A program made the translations under genes and the position numbers. DNA of 64,000 nt from Neorhizobium galegae (GTDB lineage Bacteria > Pseudomonadota > Alphaproteobacteria > Rhizobiales > Rhizobiaceae). Numbering within the stretch: the first letter of the stretch is position 1; each line of letters starts with the position of its first letter. The notes beneath the pieces were generated by a model, which saw nothing but the letters and a program-made list of their open reading frames with translations, was not told the origin of the DNA and made no database searches. Location: assembly GCF_017877055.1 (NCBI RefSeq), contig NZ_JAGIPG010000002.1:682001-746000 (forward strand). Reading direction: 5' to 3'. Positions 27,699 to 35,476 of this stretch are shown piece by piece.

Positions 27699-28697
27699 AT
27701 GGACAACATCAACCGCCGAACCCTTCTGAAGACTGCCGCGGCAACCGGCATAGCGCTCGCCGCGCCGGTTTTCGTACGCAACGCCGCCGCCCGCACCACG
27801 ACGATCACCACCGCCTCGCTGCTTGGCGACGACAAGCCGGAATCGAAGATCTGGGTGAAGATCGGCGAGCTGGTGGAAGCCAGGCTGCCGGGCCAGTTCA
27901 AGTTCAACGTCGTCAAGAACGGCGCACTCGGCGGCGAGAAGGAAGTCGCAGAAGGTGCACGCCTCGGTTCCGTGCAGGCAAGCCTTTCGACAGTCTCGTC
28001 ACTGTCCGGCTGGGTGCCGGAATTGCAGGTTCTCGATCTACCCTTCCTGTTCCGTGACGCCGCACACGTCCGCAAGACGGTCGATGGCGAGGTCGGCGCC
28101 GATCTCAAGCAGAAGCTCGCTGCCCAGAATTTCGTCATCGGCGATTTCATCAATTACGGCGCCCGTCACCTGCTGACCAAGGAGCCGGTCACTCGCCCGG
28201 AGCAGCTGAAGGGCAAGAAGATCCGCGTCATCCAGAGCCCGCTGCATACCAAGCTGTGGAGCGCCTTCGGCACCGCCCCGGTCGGCATTCCGATCACCGA
28301 GACCTACAATGCCCTGGCGACCGGCGTTGCCGACGCCATGGACCTCACCAAATCCGCCTATGCCGGCTTCAAGCTTTATGAAGTCGTGCCCTACATGACC
28401 GAGACAGGCCATATCTGGGCGTCCGGCGTCGTCTATTATTCCGCGAGCTTCTGGAACCAACTGAGCCCCGAGCAGAAGACGGTCTTCCAGGAGGCCTCGA
28501 AGGAGGGGGCTGCCTATTTCAACCAGCTCATCGTCGACGACGAGGCGGCATCCGTCGCCGTATCGCTGAATAATGGCGGTAAGCTCTTGAAGCCGGAAGT
28601 CTTCGGGGAATGGCAGAAAGGCGCGCAAGGAGTGTGGCAGGATTTCGCCACAATCGTCGGTGGCACCGACAGGATCAAGGCAATCCAGTCGGCCTGA
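27699..28697 (+). CDS. TRAP transporter periplasmic substrate-binding protein (DctP family)
   Basis: The 332-aa protein has a twin-Arg-like signal (NRRTLLKTAAATGIALAAP) and the DctP fold. The segment KGKKIRVIQSPLH (about residues 166-180) holds the arginine that usually pairs with the ligand carboxylate. ETYNALATGVADAMD is a family hallmark. It delivers its ligand to the fused permease encoded upstream. A strong terminator follows at 28728. A sugar acid or dicarboxylate is the usual ligand class. Confidence 0.92.
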   Translation: MDNINRRTLLKTAAATGIALAAPVFVRNAAARTTTITTASLLGDDKPESKIWVKIGELVEARLPGQFKFNVVKNGALGGEKEVAEGARLGSVQASLSTVSSLSGWVPELQVLDLPFLFRDAAHVRKTVDGEVGADLKQKLAAQNFVIGDFINYGARHLLTKEPVTRPEQLKGKKIRVIQSPLHTKLWSAFGTAPVGIPITETYNALATGVADAMDLTKSAYAGFKLYEVVPYMTETGHIWASGVVYYSASFWNQLSPEQKTVFQEASKEGAAYFNQLIVDDEAASVAVSLNNGGKLLKPEVFGEWQKGAQGVWQDFATIVGGTDRIKAIQSA

Positions 28698-28727
28698 TAT
28701 CGTTTCTGGAACGTTAAAGAAAGTTAA

Positions 28728-28763
28728 AGCGGCACCGCAAAAGCGTGCCGCTGTTGTTTTTTT
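28728..28763 (+). terminator. Rho-independent terminator of the TRAP operon
   Basis: AGCGGCAC (28728-28735) pairs with GTGCCGCT (28745-28752) across a 9-base loop, followed by GTTG and a run of seven T. It begins 31 bases after the binding-protein stop codon. Confidence 0.88.
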
Positions 28764-29008
28764 AGCTCAATTTTGGTGGAAAACACCTGCTTTTAGCTCT
28801 TTTGAGTAAGTTAAGTAATTTGACGTCGCCTTCTTTCGACCCGAAAGCGAACACATTTTTGTGCACTGCAGTATTCGCCCTTGTCTCGGTCGTTAGCATG
28901 CCTATGTTTGCGGCAGCCGGTGCCTAATTTTTTAGACACCTGCGTCTCGGGCGTTCGTCCCCCTTCACCTGACCGGTTTTCGGCAGGCCATTCTAGAAGG
29001 AGCATACA
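28764..29008. other. Non-coding spacer before the small XRE gene
   Basis: No gene is seen in these 245 bases. An imperfect hairpin GGTGCCTAA-TTTT-TTAGACACC (28919-28940, one mismatch) is the only structure noted. A good Shine-Dalgarno, AAGGAG, lies at the end, before the ATG at 29009. The long AT-rich 5' part probably carries the promoter of the XRE gene, but no clear -35/-10 pair stood out. Confidence 0.4.
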
Positions 29009-29254
29009 ATGACAATTTCGATCAATAATTTCGCATCCGCCGATGGAGCGAAGCTTTCTCCGCAGCATATTGCCTCAGCCGTCGCCGAAACGCGCCGTTC
29101 TGTCGGCTACAGCATCGAAGAGCTTGCCATCACGACCGGCCTCGTCAACGACGAGATCGTTCGCATTGAAAACGGCACCGATGCCGACCCGGCCAAGCTG
29201 AAGCGCATCGCTGCGGCACTCAAGGTTCCGGTTACAACCTTCCTGCCTTCCTGA
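29009..29254 (+). CDS. Small XRE-family helix-turn-helix regulator (81 aa)
   Basis: The protein is almost entirely one Cro/cI-type domain. SYSIEELAITTGLVNDEIVRIE-like helices lie at about residues 33-56, followed by the wing-proximal segment LKRIAAALKVPVTTFLPS. There is no effector or oligomerisation domain. The ATG follows AAGGAG and a GC hairpin lies after the stop. It is a stand-alone gene between the TRAP operon and a convergent LysR gene. Its target is unknown. Confidence 0.8.
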   Translation: MTISINNFASADGAKLSPQHIASAVAETRRSVGYSIEELAITTGLVNDEIVRIENGTDADPAKLKRIAAALKVPVTTFLPS

Positions 29255-29264
29255 TACAAGGTTT

Positions 29265-29286
29265 TCCGGCCGCTCCGGCGGCCGGA
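29265..29286. terminator. GC hairpin after the XRE gene
   Basis: TCCGGCCGC (29265-29273) and GCGGCCGGA (29278-29286) form a perfect 9-bp stem with a TCCG loop. The immediate downstream sequence is CCCTGTTTGGG, with T-rich sequence further on. It lies between convergent genes and may stop transcription in both directions. Confidence 0.6.
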
Positions 29287-29333
29287 CCCTGTTTGGGTCG
29301 TCTTCTTTTTCCTCTTGAAGACCGTCCTATCCG

Positions 29334-30215
29334 TCACACAAAGATGTGGCTTTCCCCGTCGACCAGTTCCTTCAGGAACTCCACCACCGTCCTCAGCCGC
29401 ATCAGGTCGCGCGTCGTTTCATGATAGGTGGTCCAGTAGGATCGCCGAATGACGGTCTGGGGCAGAACGCGCACCAGTTCCGGATATTGCCGCGCCACGT
29501 AGTCGTGCAGGATGCCGATGCCGGCGCCGGAACGTACCGCCTCGGTCTGGCCGATGGCGCTTGAAATCTCGAAGCTCGCATCCCAATCCCGCATCACCTC
29601 GCCGGTGAAATTCAAGGAAGGCGAGAAGATCAGGTCTTCGACATAACCGATGCGCGGGTGGCTTTTCAGGGCCTCGACCGTCCGCGGCGTTCCGGCCTGA
29701 TCGAGATAGGTCTTCGAGGCATAGAGACCCAGCGTATAATCGGTCAGTTTCGAAGAGACGAGCCGGCCCTGTTCCGGGCGTTCGATGGTGATGGCGATAT
29801 CCGCCTCGCGCTGGGAGAGCGAGAAGGATCGCGGCACCGGCACGAGCTGCAGCTTGAGTTCCGGATGCCGGCGCGTCAGCCGCCCGAGCCGCGAGGCAAG
29901 GAAGGAGACGCCGAAACCGTCAGGCGCACCGATCCTGACCGTGCCGGCAATCGCCGCGTCGATCCGTCCGGTGCTTGCCTGCGCCGCCAGCATCTCCGTT
30001 TCCATCCGCTCGGCCGCCCGAAAGAACACCTCGCCCTCCGCGGTCAGCTCGCAGCCGTTGGTGCGGCGGATGATGAGGCGGGTGCGTAAATCCTCTTCCA
30101 GCGCGCTCACCCTTCGCCCGAGCGTCGCATGGTTGACGCCGAGCCGCCGCGATGCCGCGAGGATCTGGCCGGTGCGGGCGACCGCAAGAAACATACGCAC
30201 ATCGTCCCAGTTCAT
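29334..30215 (-). CDS. LysR-family regulator divergent from mmsA
   Basis: The 293-aa regulator has an N-terminal winged helix (about residues 1-60, with ILAASRRLGVNHATLGRRVS) and a LysR substrate-binding domain. The start is the ATG at 30213-30215 with TTGGAG upstream; the frame stays open to 30317 but that would overlap the operator region. Gene pairing and the long inverted repeat in the 122-base spacer suggest control of methylmalonate-semialdehyde dehydrogenase and of itself. The inducer may be a valine or inositol breakdown product, which is inference. Confidence 0.88.
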   Translation of the reverse strand: MNWDDVRMFLAVARTGQILAASRRLGVNHATLGRRVSALEEDLRTRLIIRRTNGCELTAEGEVFFRAAERMETEMLAAQASTGRIDAAIAGTVRIGAPDGFGVSFLASRLGRLTRRHPELKLQLVPVPRSFSLSQREADIAITIERPEQGRLVSSKLTDYTLGLYASKTYLDQAGTPRTVEALKSHPRIGYVEDLIFSPSLNFTGEVMRDWDASFEISSAIGQTEAVRSGAGIGILHDYVARQYPELVRVLPQTVIRRSYWTTYHETTRDLMRLRTVVEFLKELVDGESHIFV

Positions 30216-30234
30216 CAGAGGCTCCAATGTCGAA

Positions 30235-30279
30235 ATTTGCACAACGGATGCGTAAACTACGGCGTTGCCTTGTGCAAAT
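30235..30279. promoter_or_regulatory. 10-bp perfect inverted repeat between lysR and mmsA (candidate operator)
   Basis: ATTTGCACAA (30235-30244) is the exact reverse complement of TTGTGCAAAT (30270-30279), with 25 bases between. It lies in the divergent spacer, where LysR proteins normally bind as tetramers. The arms are longer than the usual T-N11-A core, so it could also serve another palindrome-binding regulator. Confidence 0.55.
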
Positions 30280-30337
30280 CTGAGAGTATCCTCCGCCACT
30301 GAAAAAGAGCGCCACAATAGGCAGGAGGAGCATACCC

Positions 30338-31834
30338 ATGCGTGAGATCGGGCATTTCATCGGCGGCAAGCATGTCGCCGGCACCAGCGGCCGCACGGCT
30401 GACGTCTTCAATCCGGCAACCGGCGAAGTCCAGGCGAAGGTTTCGCTCGCCAGCGTTTCGGAAATCCGCGCCGCCGTCGAAAACGCCAAGCAGGCCCAGC
30501 CGAAATGGGCCGCCACCAATCCGCAGCGCCGCGCCCGCGTGTTTATGAAGTTCGTCGACCTGCTCAACCAGAACATGGACGAGCTCGCCGAAATGCTGTC
30601 GAAGGAACATGGCAAGACTGTCGAGGATTCCAAGGGCGACGTCATTCGCGGCCTGGAAGTCTGCGAATTCGTGATCGGCATCCCGCACCTGTCGAAGGGC
30701 GAGTTCACCGAAGGCGCCGGTCCGCAGATCGACATGTATTCCATGCGCCAGCCGGTCGGCATCGGCGCTGGCATCACTCCGTTCAACTTCCCGGGCATGA
30801 TCCCGATGTGGATGTTCGCCCCGGCGATCGCCTGCGGCAACGCCTTCATCCTGAAGCCGTCCGAGCGCGATCCGTCCCTGCCGATCCGCCTTGCCGAACT
30901 GATGATCGAGGCAGGCCTGCCCGCTGGCATCCTCAACGTCGTCAACGGCGACAAGGCAGCCGTCGATGCGATCCTCACCGATCCGGATATCGGCGCCATC
31001 TCCTTCGTCGGCTCCACCCCGATTGCCCGTTACGTCTATGGCACGGCGGCGATGAACGGCAAGCGGGCCCAGTGCTTCGGCGGCGCCAAGAACCACATGA
31101 TCATCATGCCGGATGCCGATCTCGACCAGGCCGTCAACGCGCTGATGGGTGCCGGTTACGGCTCGGCCGGCGAACGCTGCATGGCGGTTTCGGTCGCGGT
31201 GCCCGTCGGTGAGGAAACCGCCAACCGCCTCGTAGAAAAGCTGATCCCGAAGATCGAGTCCCTGCGTATCGGTCCTTATACGGACGAGAAGGCCGACATG
31301 GGCCCGGTCGTCACCAAGGAAGCGCATGCCCGCATCAACGGCCTGATCGACCGTGGCGTCGAGGAAGGCGCCAAGCTCCTGGTCGATGGACGCGGCTTCA
31401 AGCTGCAGGGTTACGAGAACGGCTATTTCGTCGGCGGCACCCTGTTCGACCACGTCACGCCGGAGATGGACATCTACAAGCAGGAAATCTTCGGCCCCGT
31501 CCTCTCGGTCGTTCGCGCCCATAACTATGAGGAAGCGCTCGATCTGCCGATGAAGCACGAATACGGCAACGGCGTTGCGATCTTCACCCGCGATGGCGAT
31601 GCCGCCCGCGATTTCGCCAGCCGCATCAATATCGGCATGATCGGCATCAACGTGCCGATCCCGGTTCCGCTCGCCTACCACTCGTTCGGGGGCTGGAAGG
31701 CTTCGAGCTTCGGTGATCTCAATCAGCACGGCACGGATTCGATCAAGTTCTGGACCAGGACCAAGACGATCACCGCCCGCTGGCCTTCGGGCATCAAGGA
31801 CGGTGCTGAATTCGTCATGCCGACGATGAAGTAA
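30338..31834 (+). CDS. mmsA: Methylmalonate-semialdehyde dehydrogenase (CoA-acylating)
   Basis: The 498-aa aldehyde dehydrogenase converts methylmalonate or malonate semialdehyde plus CoA and NAD to propionyl- or acetyl-CoA, in valine and myo-inositol breakdown. The catalytic cysteine lies in SAGERCMAVS (about residue 286) and the cofactor motif in GAISFVGSTPIARY. Length and the VGIGAGITPFNFPGM segment match MmsA/IolA. The ATG has AGGAGGAG upstream and a terminator follows at 31861. In S. meliloti the orthologue is annotated iolA or mmsA. Confidence 0.94.
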   Translation: MREIGHFIGGKHVAGTSGRTADVFNPATGEVQAKVSLASVSEIRAAVENAKQAQPKWAATNPQRRARVFMKFVDLLNQNMDELAEMLSKEHGKTVEDSKGDVIRGLEVCEFVIGIPHLSKGEFTEGAGPQIDMYSMRQPVGIGAGITPFNFPGMIPMWMFAPAIACGNAFILKPSERDPSLPIRLAELMIEAGLPAGILNVVNGDKAAVDAILTDPDIGAISFVGSTPIARYVYGTAAMNGKRAQCFGGAKNHMIIMPDADLDQAVNALMGAGYGSAGERCMAVSVAVPVGEETANRLVEKLIPKIESLRIGPYTDEKADMGPVVTKEAHARINGLIDRGVEEGAKLLVDGRGFKLQGYENGYFVGGTLFDHVTPEMDIYKQEIFGPVLSVVRAHNYEEALDLPMKHEYGNGVAIFTRDGDAARDFASRINIGMIGINVPIPVPLAYHSFGGWKASSFGDLNQHGTDSIKFWTRTKTITARWPSGIKDGAEFVMPTMK

Positions 31835-31860
31835 AACGGCGATCAAGGTGAAGCATCAGG

Positions 31861-31884
31861 CGGGCCTCTTCGGAGGCCCGTTTT
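31861..31884 (+). terminator. Rho-independent terminator after mmsA
   Basis: CGGGCCTC (31861-31868), loop TTCG and GAGGCCCG (31873-31880) form a perfect 8-bp stem followed by TTTTATTTT. It lies 27 bases after the stop codon. Confidence 0.92.
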
Positions 31885-32009
31885 ATTTTCGGCGACCGAA
31901 AACCTGATTACGTGTCGCGCGAACAATTGAAATGACATATCCAGGCCTTACAATCATGTGGGGAATCGGGCAGGCAGCCGTCTCGGCGGCGGCAAGGGGA
32001 TATGACATC

Positions 32010-33104
32010 ATGGCAATGGCAGAGACGGCGCCTCGGGCGGCGGAAGCACAGTCTTTTGAACGGGCCTCCTTCACCGGTAGCGCCAGCGAATATTTCGGCA
32101 TCTGGATCGTCAACGTTCTGCTGACGATCGTCACCCTCGGCATCTATTCAGCCTGGGCGAAGGTGCGGCGCATGCGATATTTCTACGGTAACACGGTCAT
32201 TCTCGATCGCGCCTTCGAGTATCACGCGACCGGCAAGCAGATCTTCATCGGCCGGCTGATCGTCACCGCGTTCCTGATCGTGCTCAACATCGGCACGGCG
32301 ATCTTTCCGCCGATCGGTATCATTACCCCGATCGTGATCCTGGTCGCACTGCCGTGGCTGATCAAGCGCAGCCTGCGCTTCAACGCCCGGGTGACGAGCT
32401 ATCGCAACGTGCGTTTCGATTTCGTCGGCACGGCAGGCGGCGCCTTCGTTGCCATCCTGCTCGGCAGCTTCGTCGCCTTCATTTCCTTCGGCATCCTGGC
32501 ACCGCTCGCGAGCCGCTGGACCTGGCGATACGTCTTCAACAACCTGCGTTATGGCGACCGGCCGTTTGCCAGCGATCCGCAGCTTGGCCGGCTTTATGGC
32601 GTCTGGATCCTGCCGGCATTGATCGTATTCCTGGGCAGTATCGTCTTCGGTTTTATTGCCTTCATCGTGATCATCGGTGCTGCGGCCGTCATGCGCGAGA
32701 GCGCCGAGTTGACGAGCGCGCAGATGACTGTGCTGAGCATTGCCGGGCTCTATGCCGGTCTCTTCATCTATTTCATCCTCTACGGTATTGCCGGTCTCTT
32801 CTATCGGGCGGGTGTGCGCAATGTCGCCTGGTCGGCGGCGGAGCTTGACGGTCACCATCAGTTGGTCAGCGACATCTCCCGGCTGCGTTATGCCTGGATC
32901 GCAATCAGCAATGTGATCGTCACCGTGCTGACGCTCGGACTGATGCGCCCCTGGGCGGCGGTCCGGATGGCGCGGTATGTAAACGAACACACCGGCATCC
33001 GCATCAATGGCGATCCGGGTGAAATTCTCTCCTCCATCGAGGCGAGTGGTGCGGCGATCAGCGCCGAATATATGGATATGGAAGGCTTCGACTTTGGCTT
33101 CTGA
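32010..33104 (+). CDS. DUF898 (YjgN-family) inner-membrane protein
   Basis: The 364-aa multi-spanning membrane protein has about seven or eight helices. It repeats the YjgN motif twice: FGIWIVNVLLTIVTLGIYSA then AKVRRMRYFY near the start, and VIVTVLTLGLMRPWAAVRM near the end. Function is unknown in the family. I start at the ATG at 32010, after AAGGGGA, rather than at the open frame's beginning (31932). The gene runs directly into the M48 protease gene, so the pair probably forms an operon. Confidence 0.85.
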   Translation: MAMAETAPRAAEAQSFERASFTGSASEYFGIWIVNVLLTIVTLGIYSAWAKVRRMRYFYGNTVILDRAFEYHATGKQIFIGRLIVTAFLIVLNIGTAIFPPIGIITPIVILVALPWLIKRSLRFNARVTSYRNVRFDFVGTAGGAFVAILLGSFVAFISFGILAPLASRWTWRYVFNNLRYGDRPFASDPQLGRLYGVWILPALIVFLGSIVFGFIAFIVIIGAAAVMRESAELTSAQMTVLSIAGLYAGLFIYFILYGIAGLFYRAGVRNVAWSAAELDGHHQLVSDISRLRYAWIAISNVIVTVLTLGLMRPWAAVRMARYVNEHTGIRINGDPGEILSSIEASGAAISAEYMDMEGFDFGF

Positions 33105-34155
33105 AGACATGGGGATAGCGACGGGCGAATGGCATCCGGCCAATTCCAGCCGCGCGATCCCGGCCGTTCTGCGCGAGGACGGTATCCTCCTCGTGGCAGC
33201 GGAAGAGGAGCGGGTCCTCGCGTCGGCCGTGCCGGAGCGGACCGAGATCAGCCCGCGGGTCGGCTCGATCCCGCGGCGCGTGAGCTTTCCGGACGGATCC
33301 GTGTTCGAGACGCGCGACAACGACGGGATCGACACTTATCTGCGTGGCAAGCGCGGCGCCCGCAGCGGCTTGATCCATCGGCTGGAGCAGTTCCATCCGC
33401 GGCTGATCCTGATGACGCTCGCCGTCATCCTCCTTGCCACCACGATCTACCGCTTCGCCGTCCCCGTTCTGGTTGAAGTCGCGGTCCTGGTGACGCCGCC
33501 CTTCGTGCCGGAACTGATCGGCTCCGGCACGCTTGCATCCCTCGATCGGACGATCCTGAAACCGTCCGAATTGCCGGAAGGCGAGCGGCAGGCGATCTCT
33601 GAGGGCTTCTCGAAACTCGCCACGCATTCGAAAGGCGGGCAGGGCGCCTATGACCTTTACTTCCGGGATGGCGTGATCGGCCCCAACGCCTTCGCGCTGC
33701 CGGACGGCAGCCTGATCCTCACCGATGATCTGGTAAAGCTCGCCAATGGCGACCGGGAGATGATCCTCGGCGTGCTCGGCCACGAAATCGCCCACGTCGA
33801 GGGCGAGCACAGCCTGCGGCAACTCTACCGCGCCGCAGGCGTTGCGGCGCTGGTCATGCTGATTGCGGGCGATGTCGGCTCGGGCGTCGAAGACATCCTC
33901 ACCCAGGGCGGCGCACTGGTAGCGCTGTCCTATTCCCGGGCGGCAGAAGCGGAGGCAGACCGCCGGTCCGTCGAACTGATGCGGGCGGCCGGTTACGATC
34001 CAGCCGCACTTGCCCGCTTCTTCGTGGTCCTCGAAGACAAGCTTGGAGACCACGGAGATGCGAGCATTCTCTCGAGCCATCCCGGCACCCCGCAGCGCCA
34101 GCAGGACATCCGCAACTACGCCGCCGAATTGGAAGGTAGGCTTCAGGCAAGGTAG
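33094..34155 (+). CDS. Membrane-anchored M48 family zinc metalloprotease
   Basis: The protein has an N-terminal soluble segment of about 100 residues, one hydrophobic helix (LILMTLAVILLATTIYRFAV) and a peptidase M48 domain with the zinc motif GHEIAHVEGEH (about 225) and the third ligand in AEAEADRRSVEL. It resembles HtpX/BepA-type quality-control proteases. I choose TTG at 33094, which has GGAAGG eight bases upstream and overlaps the DUF898 stop, giving coupling. The ATG at 33109 is the alternative but lacks a nearby Shine-Dalgarno. Confidence 0.8.
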   Translation: MASEDMGIATGEWHPANSSRAIPAVLREDGILLVAAEEERVLASAVPERTEISPRVGSIPRRVSFPDGSVFETRDNDGIDTYLRGKRGARSGLIHRLEQFHPRLILMTLAVILLATTIYRFAVPVLVEVAVLVTPPFVPELIGSGTLASLDRTILKPSELPEGERQAISEGFSKLATHSKGGQGAYDLYFRDGVIGPNAFALPDGSLILTDDLVKLANGDREMILGVLGHEIAHVEGEHSLRQLYRAAGVAALVMLIAGDVGSGVEDILTQGGALVALSYSRAAEAEADRRSVELMRAAGYDPAALARFFVVLEDKLGDHGDASILSSHPGTPQRQQDIRNYAAELEGRLQAR

Positions 34156-34228
34156 CCGTGATCGATAGCCCCCATTGACGTATCCGCAGGTTATCCTAAT
34201 TTAGCTCGCGGAGTAGGAGTGGGGATGT

Positions 34229-34360
34229 ATGTCCATGGTGTACGAGTGGGATGCGAAGCGCGCCCGCCGCGCGTATCTGGCGAAAATCGGCCTTAGCCTG
34301 CTGGCTGCAATGGTGATGGTCGCTGTCCCGGCCTGGGTGGCGATCTCGATGACCAGTTGA
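34229..34360 (+). CDS. Small membrane protein (43 aa)
   Basis: ATG at 34229 has AGGAG (34215-34219) nine bases upstream. The product has a basic, aromatic N-terminus (MSMVYEWDAKRARRAY) and one hydrophobic helix (about residues 21-40, rich in Ala/Val/Met), ending at TGA 34358-34360. The positive-inside charge pattern and good ribosome site support a real gene. I do not recognise a family. The 462 bases that follow, up to rirA, contain the rirA promoter (34746-34794) and nothing else convincing. Confidence 0.6.
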   Translation: MSMVYEWDAKRARRAYLAKIGLSLLAAMVMVAVPAWVAISMTS

Positions 34361-34745
34361 TGCGAGCCGGAACTTTTCCTGCAAACCGCCGCGGATTCGG
34401 AATCGCGATCTGAGGCTTCGGGAAATCGACCGGTGATCGGCGGTTCCCGTGCGATCGCCGCAGATCCCGTTTCCGTCAGCGAGAACAGCCGTCCCGCGCG
34501 GGTTTGCTCCAGTGCGATCGCCGGCTGATTCCGGAGCCTCGCGATATCGTCGGTTATCTTTGCACAAACCGTTCGGCGGGCCTGCAGAGTAACGGTCTGC
34601 GCGGAAGAGCCCGCCCTCGTGCCTGTCATGCCGGTGCTGCAGCCTGAATCTCGGTCTTCCGGTTCTCGGTTTGTGTGGACGGGCAATTCACCGCTTGAAT
34701 TCCGCGGCGATGGCGGCAAGCTGGTGTAGCGCCGAAAACTTGATG

Positions 34746-34794
34746 ACAATTTTCTTATTTTGGAATTGTTCAAAACTAGCGGAGCCTTTATATA
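34746..34794 (+). promoter_or_regulatory. rirA promoter with overlapping inverted repeats
   Basis: A -35 TTGTTC (34766-34771) and -10 TATATA (34789-34794) are separated by 17 bases. Two inverted repeats overlap the -35: ACAATT-N12-AATTGT (34746-34769) and TTTTG-N8-CAAAA (34758-34775). Their position fits repression, either by RirA itself or by another iron regulator. No clear TGA-N9-TCA iron box was found here. Confidence 0.6.
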
Positions 34795-34822
34795 GGGTGG
34801 GTACCAGTCTCGGGAGACCAGC

Positions 34823-35308
34823 ATGCGCTTGACCAAACAGACGAATTACGCAGTACGGATGCTGATGTATTGTGCCGCCAACGACGGCCACCTTAGCCGC
34901 ATCCCCGAGATCGCAAGAGCATACGGCGTTTCCGAACTCTTCCTCTTCAAGATCCTCCAGCCGCTCAACAAGGCCGGTCTGGTGGAGACCGTCCGCGGTC
35001 GCAACGGTGGCGTAAGGCTGGGCCGCGCTGCTGACCGCATCACCCTTTTCGATGTCATCAAGGTGACTGAAGACAGCTTTGCCATGGCGGAGTGCTTCGA
35101 AGAGGGAGTCGCGGAATGCCCGCTTGTCGACAGCTGCGGCCTGAACGCCGCGCTTCGAAAGGCGCTCAATGCGTTCTTCGACGTGCTCGCCGAATACACG
35201 ATCGATGACCTCGTCAAGGCGCGTCCGCAGATCAATTTCCTGCTGGGCATCGATATGCTGCACCTGCCGAAGGTTGTCACGCCGAAGGCCATCGCGCCGG
35301 CCGCTTGA
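34823..35308 (+). CDS. rirA: Rrf2-family iron-responsive regulator RirA
   Basis: The 161-aa iron-sulfur repressor of iron-uptake genes replaces Fur in rhizobia. The sequence matches RirA closely from MRLTKQTNYAVRMLMYCAAN through the helix-turn-helix (SRIPEIARAYGVSELFLFK). The three cluster cysteines of the family are present at residues 91, 99 and 105 (AECFEEGVAECPLVDSCGL). The C-terminal tail is shorter and more variable. It is transcribed alone from the promoter at 34766-34794 and followed by a terminator. Confidence 0.95.
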   Translation: MRLTKQTNYAVRMLMYCAANDGHLSRIPEIARAYGVSELFLFKILQPLNKAGLVETVRGRNGGVRLGRAADRITLFDVIKVTEDSFAMAECFEEGVAECPLVDSCGLNAALRKALNAFFDVLAEYTIDDLVKARPQINFLLGIDMLHLPKVVTPKAIAPAA

Positions 35309-35329
35309 TCCTGCCGTCCATGCTTCTTG

Positions 35330-35359
35330 AAGGCGCCACCGCTGAGGCTGGCGCCTTTT
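35330..35359 (+). terminator. Rho-independent terminator after rirA
   Basis: AAGGCGCCA (35330-35338) pairs with TGGCGCCTT (35349-35357) across a 10-base loop, ending in TTTT. It begins 22 bases after the rirA stop. Confidence 0.82.
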
Positions 35360-35476
35360 GCTATGCCCCGTATGCCGCAAGAGGTTGACCTCGCGCGCAT
35401 TTGCAATAGAAGGGGACTAGGCGTTTTGCTGGCTTTTGTCAGTTTTCCTTCCTGTGGCGCCTTCAGGACCCAAGCC

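Noticed and set aside
34201-34836. 211-codon minus-strand frame between the 43-aa gene and rirA
   Set aside because: It overlaps the rirA promoter and start and the opposite-strand small gene, has no family resemblance, and uses low-complexity Ser/Thr/Arg sequence. A short real gene within it cannot be fully excluded.
35327-35476. 50-codon N-terminal extension of the AbrB-family permease
   Set aside because: It begins inside the rirA terminator and lacks membrane-protein character until the ATG at 35477.
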